From positions 50,129,975 through 50,193,974 of the forward strand of contig CM060195.1 of NCBI GenBank assembly GCA_030549335.1: a stretch of 64,000 bases of DNA, in the 5' to 3' direction. The translations under genes were made by a program, and so were the position numbers. The DNA comes from Pontederia crassipes. Its lineage: Eukaryota > Streptophyta > Magnoliopsida > Commelinales > Pontederiaceae. Shown here piece by piece: positions 59,940 through 64,000 of this stretch. Within the stretch, counting starts at the first letter, position 1. Every line of letters begins with the position of its first letter. The notes under the pieces were generated by a model, which saw only the letters and a list, made by a program, of their open reading frames with translations, did no database searches and had not been told where the DNA came from.

Positions 59940-61040
59940 ATATATATATATATTATTGAGTTTTACAGCCTTCTTATCTTGCAAACCATTACGCTTCGTA
60001 AATGAAATCTGGGTTATACAATGAGACATGACAACTAGCTAAAAGAAATAAATAATCAGGACGAAATTAATAATTATGTGGAAAAACAAAACAAAAACTA
60101 TATTCGAACTGGGAAAAATAGAACTTTAGAATTGTAAAAGAGTTTCATTCTCATGAATTCCTATTCTGGTTTCATCCTTTATTCTCGACGAGTTGATATT
60201 AATTCTAACAAAACAATTAAATATGAACCGCATCCGCACCATGATATGAGTGATAAATTAGTAATTAGATTCCTTAAAATTTTGAATTATGATTTTACTC
60301 CTCTCATTCTTAGATATATAAAGTTTTATTTTGTATTTTACTTAATGCTATATTATACATAAATAAAACAAGGTAATTCGTCAGAAAAAAACATATTAAA
60401 AATAGAGTCATTTTCCTTTTCCTCTTGAGTTATTTCTCTTTATGAAAAATGTACTTTCCGCCCTCAAACTATTTCAATTTTTATGTTGGCCTTTATTCTT
60501 TTTATTTATCCAATTATAATTCTACATTTTACCAATATTTCGAAAAAAAATAAAAACAAATATATTTGGGATCAGGAAAAAGCCAATCTTATTAGAAGGT
60601 TAATACCATGGAAGTTTATTTTTCTTTTCTCATTATAATAATATTAAATCTAATTTCATAAATAAGAAGTATTAAAGTTAACGGAAGAAAAGTTGGTATC
60701 GGAAAGTTAAAAAGATATATTTGAAAAGTGAAGTTGGTATCCGAAAGTTAAAAAGATATATTTGAAAAGTGGTGTCAGCACATTATTCACAAATTAAAAA
60801 TCGTTCATCATTGAGACTAACTAATTCAGTTAGGTTCGTCTTGTGTTGTGTATCTGACAAATGATAGGTCAGATTCTTAATAAAAATATTTAAAATTATA
60901 AAAACTCGAATTCTGTTGGTTATGTTTTATAGTTTAGATTTTAAAAATAAGTTGGGAAATAGCGAGAGAGAACAAAAAAAAAGTACAAATAAAATATTTT
61001 AGTAATAATTTTCTACCGGCGGACCAAAGGTTCAAACTCC
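59940..61040. other. AT-rich intergenic DNA
   Basis: Includes a (TA)n run near 59936 and the 41-bp tandem pair at 60692-60773. No gene seen before the decayed PPOX1-like copy. Confidence 0.5.
60692..60773. repeat. 41-bp tandem duplication, two units
   Basis: GTTGGTATCGGAAAGTTAAA starts at 60692 and recurs at 60733 with one change; the rest of each unit matches. A simple recent tandem duplication in AT-rich DNA. Confidence 0.85.
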
Positions 61041-61046
61041 GAACAT

Positions 61047-63610
61047 TTGTCAACTCCGCCGCCGTGCTTGTCGCCGGACCCGGCGCCGTTCAGGTCATCC
61101 GATTCTTATATCCTTGATACTGCTGCCCTCCTCTGGTCGCCTCTCCCTCGCCACGTTGTTGTTCAAGGAGGACCTTTTCCTCTCCCTTCTGCTCGCCATC
61201 GCCGTGGATGCCATCACTCTCCTTCTCCTGGCATCTCTTCCGTCGGACGCGTCGGCATTGGTGGCGTAGGGGAGATGGGGGACGAAGCCGTTTCGTATCT
61301 ATTCCAGAAGGATGCTGCGGAGATCGATGAGATATTCATGGGCCTCTCGGCTTCATCGACGATCAGCTGATGGCTGAATTGTATTCCAATCCTTCTTTCT
61401 CGTCCGATTCCAATTCGAAAAGTTCTGGTGATTCCTGTTCCGTTTCATAAGCTTCTTGTCTTCGTTGTCGGCAAGAATTGGCTGCAGAGGCAATACGGTG
61501 CACCGTTTCTTTATAAACTCTGATTGAGCTGTGATGTCTTCTATTGTGTTCGGTATGTATCAGAAAAGTAATCGTGTCTGAAACATGCAGCGACTGTTTC
61601 TAAAATTTAACATCGTGATAGGTCCACAAATCAAGTGAATATGGTCTCGTCCTTGCTATATATGGTCCAGTGAACAATGGAGGCGATGGTTTTGCAGCTG
61701 TTCGTCACGTACATCAGTTTGGATACGTACCATTTTTGTGTTATCCAAAGCGTATCTGCAAGGCGCTCTGCAACGGCCTTGTTCTCAGTTTGCTCTTGAT
61801 GTCGTTTATTCAGCTCCAAATGGTGCAGTAGTCATCTAAATTTTATTAGCACTGATCTTGTTGCAGCCAGAGTCACTATCAATCCCTTTTTTTCTCTATT
61901 GACGACCTGCCTCAAAACTTGGAGAAAGATTTTGACCTCGTCATCGATGCCCTGATTAGGCTCTGATTTCGTGGTAAAGCAACTTAAGAAGGTGCTTTCA
62001 GCTTGCACATGGTTTTGAATTGTTATGGAACCTAATGCTGAAACTGCTGAGATTATAGAAAAATCATGATGCTACTTTTACTCACCTGGGAGTAGGCATT
62101 CTTGGATTAGAGATCATGATGTATGTTTATACATTCTTGGTGGTAGACTAATGTGTGTTCGATATGCTTATGTTAGTTCACATATGTATTTTCCTTTTTT
62201 TTATTTTTAAATGAATGCAATATGCTCAAGTTGGCCTGTCATTTTTACTTGTTTTATCTTTTCCGTATGATTCTGTAGTATGTTCAAATGTAAAGCACAT
62301 CCCATGACAGAATTTGATAGAACATAATGCTACTCATACTTTCAGGAAACACATTTCCGCCAAGTACATTCACTTATTCAGAAGTTCGTTATCATAAAGA
62401 AAATAAATGGTTTTTAGATGGAAACATAAAATGTAGCATAATTGCACTAAATCCAGGAGAAGTCTGTATCTGGTTGAAGTCTTATTTGTCCTTTAGAACA
62501 TAGATCACATTCTCTAACAAAACTTTGTGAATGTTAAGAGTGCAGGTCAAGCAAAGTCACCTTTGATGAACTCATCATGGGGCTTGTTTCCTTGAGTAGC
62601 ATTGACAATTCACTCAAAAGATCTCGCCACCGGTTGTCTCTATCGATATTCCTTCTGTTTGGCATGTTGCAGAAGGAGATCTGGATGGAGATGAAATTAA
62701 ACCTGACATGCTGGTTCTCTGCCTTTAGCACTTAGCTTAGTATCATACCTGAATGATAGAGATAAATAGTGTCTTTTTACTATATGCTAGGTTCCTTTGA
62801 TTGCTCCAAAGCTTTGTGCTAAAAGATTTGTTGGAAATCACCACTTCCTTGGTAGTAGATTTATTCCACCTCCTATCATTCATAGTTTCATCGTCCTCCT
62901 TATCCTGGCACCTCAATGTGCCTTAGAATTGAAAAAGCCCCATTTGTTGACATTGCAGCACTAAGAGAGAACTACATCTCTCCTGGTTTTGTTTAAGTAA
63001 AGTGATGGTTGATCCTATGTTTCAGGTGTTTTTCACCTTAATGAATACAGCTATTGTGTCTGGTGCATTTTATATTTGAGACCTGTTATTTGTCACTCTT
63101 ATGAAAATAATGCATTACCCTTAGTTGTAGTGACACGATTCTCAACTATTTGCAGTTCCAAAAATGGTTTGTCAAAGCTGTTGCTGCTGGCTTGCCCAAA
63201 TGCATTGGCTTTGTCAACTTTTGGCAAGGAAGGGATACCGAATGACTTTGCTTACACTGTCCATTTATTGTGCCACTGGATGTATGTTTGTGGAGCCTAA
63301 TCCATTAACTGTGACATCTCCTCTACAGTTCCTCATGGATGGTTCTGCTTAAAAGGGTCCATAGGCGGGGATTTGTTTGGTTAGTGATTCTTTGTTCTTG
63401 CTTTTACATCTAGACTAAAAATTTGCTTTCTTAAGACAACCATGGGAAATCAAAGAATCTTGTTTTATTTGTGTGAAATGACCTAGTGGGTATTAGTACC
63501 TTTTGTGACTTAAAATTGTTCATTCAGGTTTGCAAACTTTGGAAACCAAAAGGCCAAAGAATTGTATGAAAATCATTATGCATCACTTTGGTTTTTTGGA
63601 ATCAGTTAGA
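61047..63610 (+). pseudogene. Decayed PPOX1-like gene (NAXE epimerase plus PNPOx), introns retained
   Basis: Blocks follow the plant bifunctional protein that repairs NAD(P)HX and makes pyridoxal 5'-phosphate in plastids. A Ser/Pro-rich presequence-like frame from 61047 lacks its own ATG and leads to SYLFQKDAAEIDEIFMG (61275-61343). A one-base loss near 61343 then shifts the frame. The NAXE part continues at 61630-61836 (GPVNNGGDGFAAVRHV, FLCYPKR; GN is usual where VN stands), 61896-61960 (LEKDFDLVIDA), 62636-62712 (SIDIPSVWHVAEGDLDGD) and 62790-62990 (APKLCAKRFVG, HHFLG, ALRENYISP). The oxidase part begins at 63156 (FQKWFVKAVAAGL), shifts frame, and shows MVLLKRVHRRGFVW (63335-63380) and FANFGNQKAKELYENHYA (63528-63590) before a stop. 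The rest of the oxidase is absent. Retained introns point to DNA duplication, not retrocopying. Confidence 0.78.
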
Positions 63611-64000
63611 TCATATGCTTTATGTTATCAAGATAATCAGATGCATTAAGTATCATGTTTTACTATTTTATATTATGATGATATAATTTTATCTATAGGT
63701 GGATGGATGTGAACAGAAATTTTTGAATACTTAAAAGGCAAAGTTGACTACCATGCCATTGGTCGAGTAGGTTCAGCCAATCAATCTGAGGATGAAACTT
63801 ATATTTCTGACGTGATGATTGGTTGACGGACATAGTAAGTTCAACAGATAGGTCAGCTGAAGTAGGTTTGATCGAGTGAATGATGGAAGTTTCCAACACA
63901 CTCTGGAAACATCGACAAAAGCATCGATCGAGATGGTTCAACCGATCTGAGTACAATTGAATATTTCTATGGATCGATCGCTCGAATATTGGGGCTGATT
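63611..64000. other. End of window, no gene recognised
   Basis: AT-rich to 63700, then moderate GC with GATCGATCG-rich stretches that do not extend the PPOX1-like homology. It may be an insertion that replaced the oxidase C-terminus; it is cut by the window edge. Confidence 0.4.

Overview
This window is nuclear DNA from a flowering plant. The genes are intron-rich with GT-AG splicing, the intergenic DNA is AT-rich, and transposable elements typical of angiosperms (Ty3/gypsy and Ty1/copia LTR retrotransposons, a very small TRIM, SINEs, several MITE types) fill most of the rest. The style of the proteins suggests a monocot, but that is a weak inference. I see no prokaryotic or organellar features, no rRNA, tRNA or known miRNA gene, and no CRISPR array.

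Genes, all on the + strand: (1) a D-type cyclin at 11129-13049 (six exons, 358 aa); (2) an ASG2-type WD40/TPR gene at 20493-31537 (19 coding exons, 771 aa); (3) a small PHD-like zinc-finger gene at 37748-46149 (two exons, 169 aa before disruption), whose second exon is split by a young, structurally intact Ty3/gypsy element; (4) a decayed, intron-containing copy of a PPOX1-like gene (NAD(P)HX epimerase plus pyridoxamine-phosphate oxidase) at about 61.0-63.6 kb.

Layout: 1-10985 is a repeat territory made of two long copies (A 1-3800, B 7747-10985) and one partial diverged copy (C 3900-4990), with remains of a Ty1/copia element. Copy B runs into the cyclin promoter, so copy A is a duplicated promoter region without its gene. 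13.05-20.16 kb is intergenic, with a SINE and two MITE-like foldbacks. The ASG2 introns hold a short-headed SINE, a full SINE, a Harbinger-like MITE that itself carries two more SINEs, and a 299-bp TRIM. A second copy of that MITE lies inverted just downstream of the gene. 33-37.7 kb is AT-rich with three further TIR elements, one of them close to the zinc-finger start codon.

From 39.3 to 45.9 kb lies Gypsy-A (875-bp LTRs with no difference seen by eye, TSD GAAAG, one open gag-pol frame). From 47.4 to 59.95 kb there is a cluster of GA/CT-rich long-TIR elements bordered by TA-rich DNA. Gypsy-B (9.6 kb, Tekay/Del-like, TSD TGAGC, broken by a frameshift and two stops) sits in the left arm of one of them.

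The genes do not form a pathway. The main story is how recent transposition and duplication have reshaped gene structure and regulation: a gene interrupted by a fresh retrotransposon, a duplicated cyclin promoter, and nested insertions that can be ordered in time. Coordinates were read by hand; repeat ends without a target-site duplication are approximate to tens of bases.
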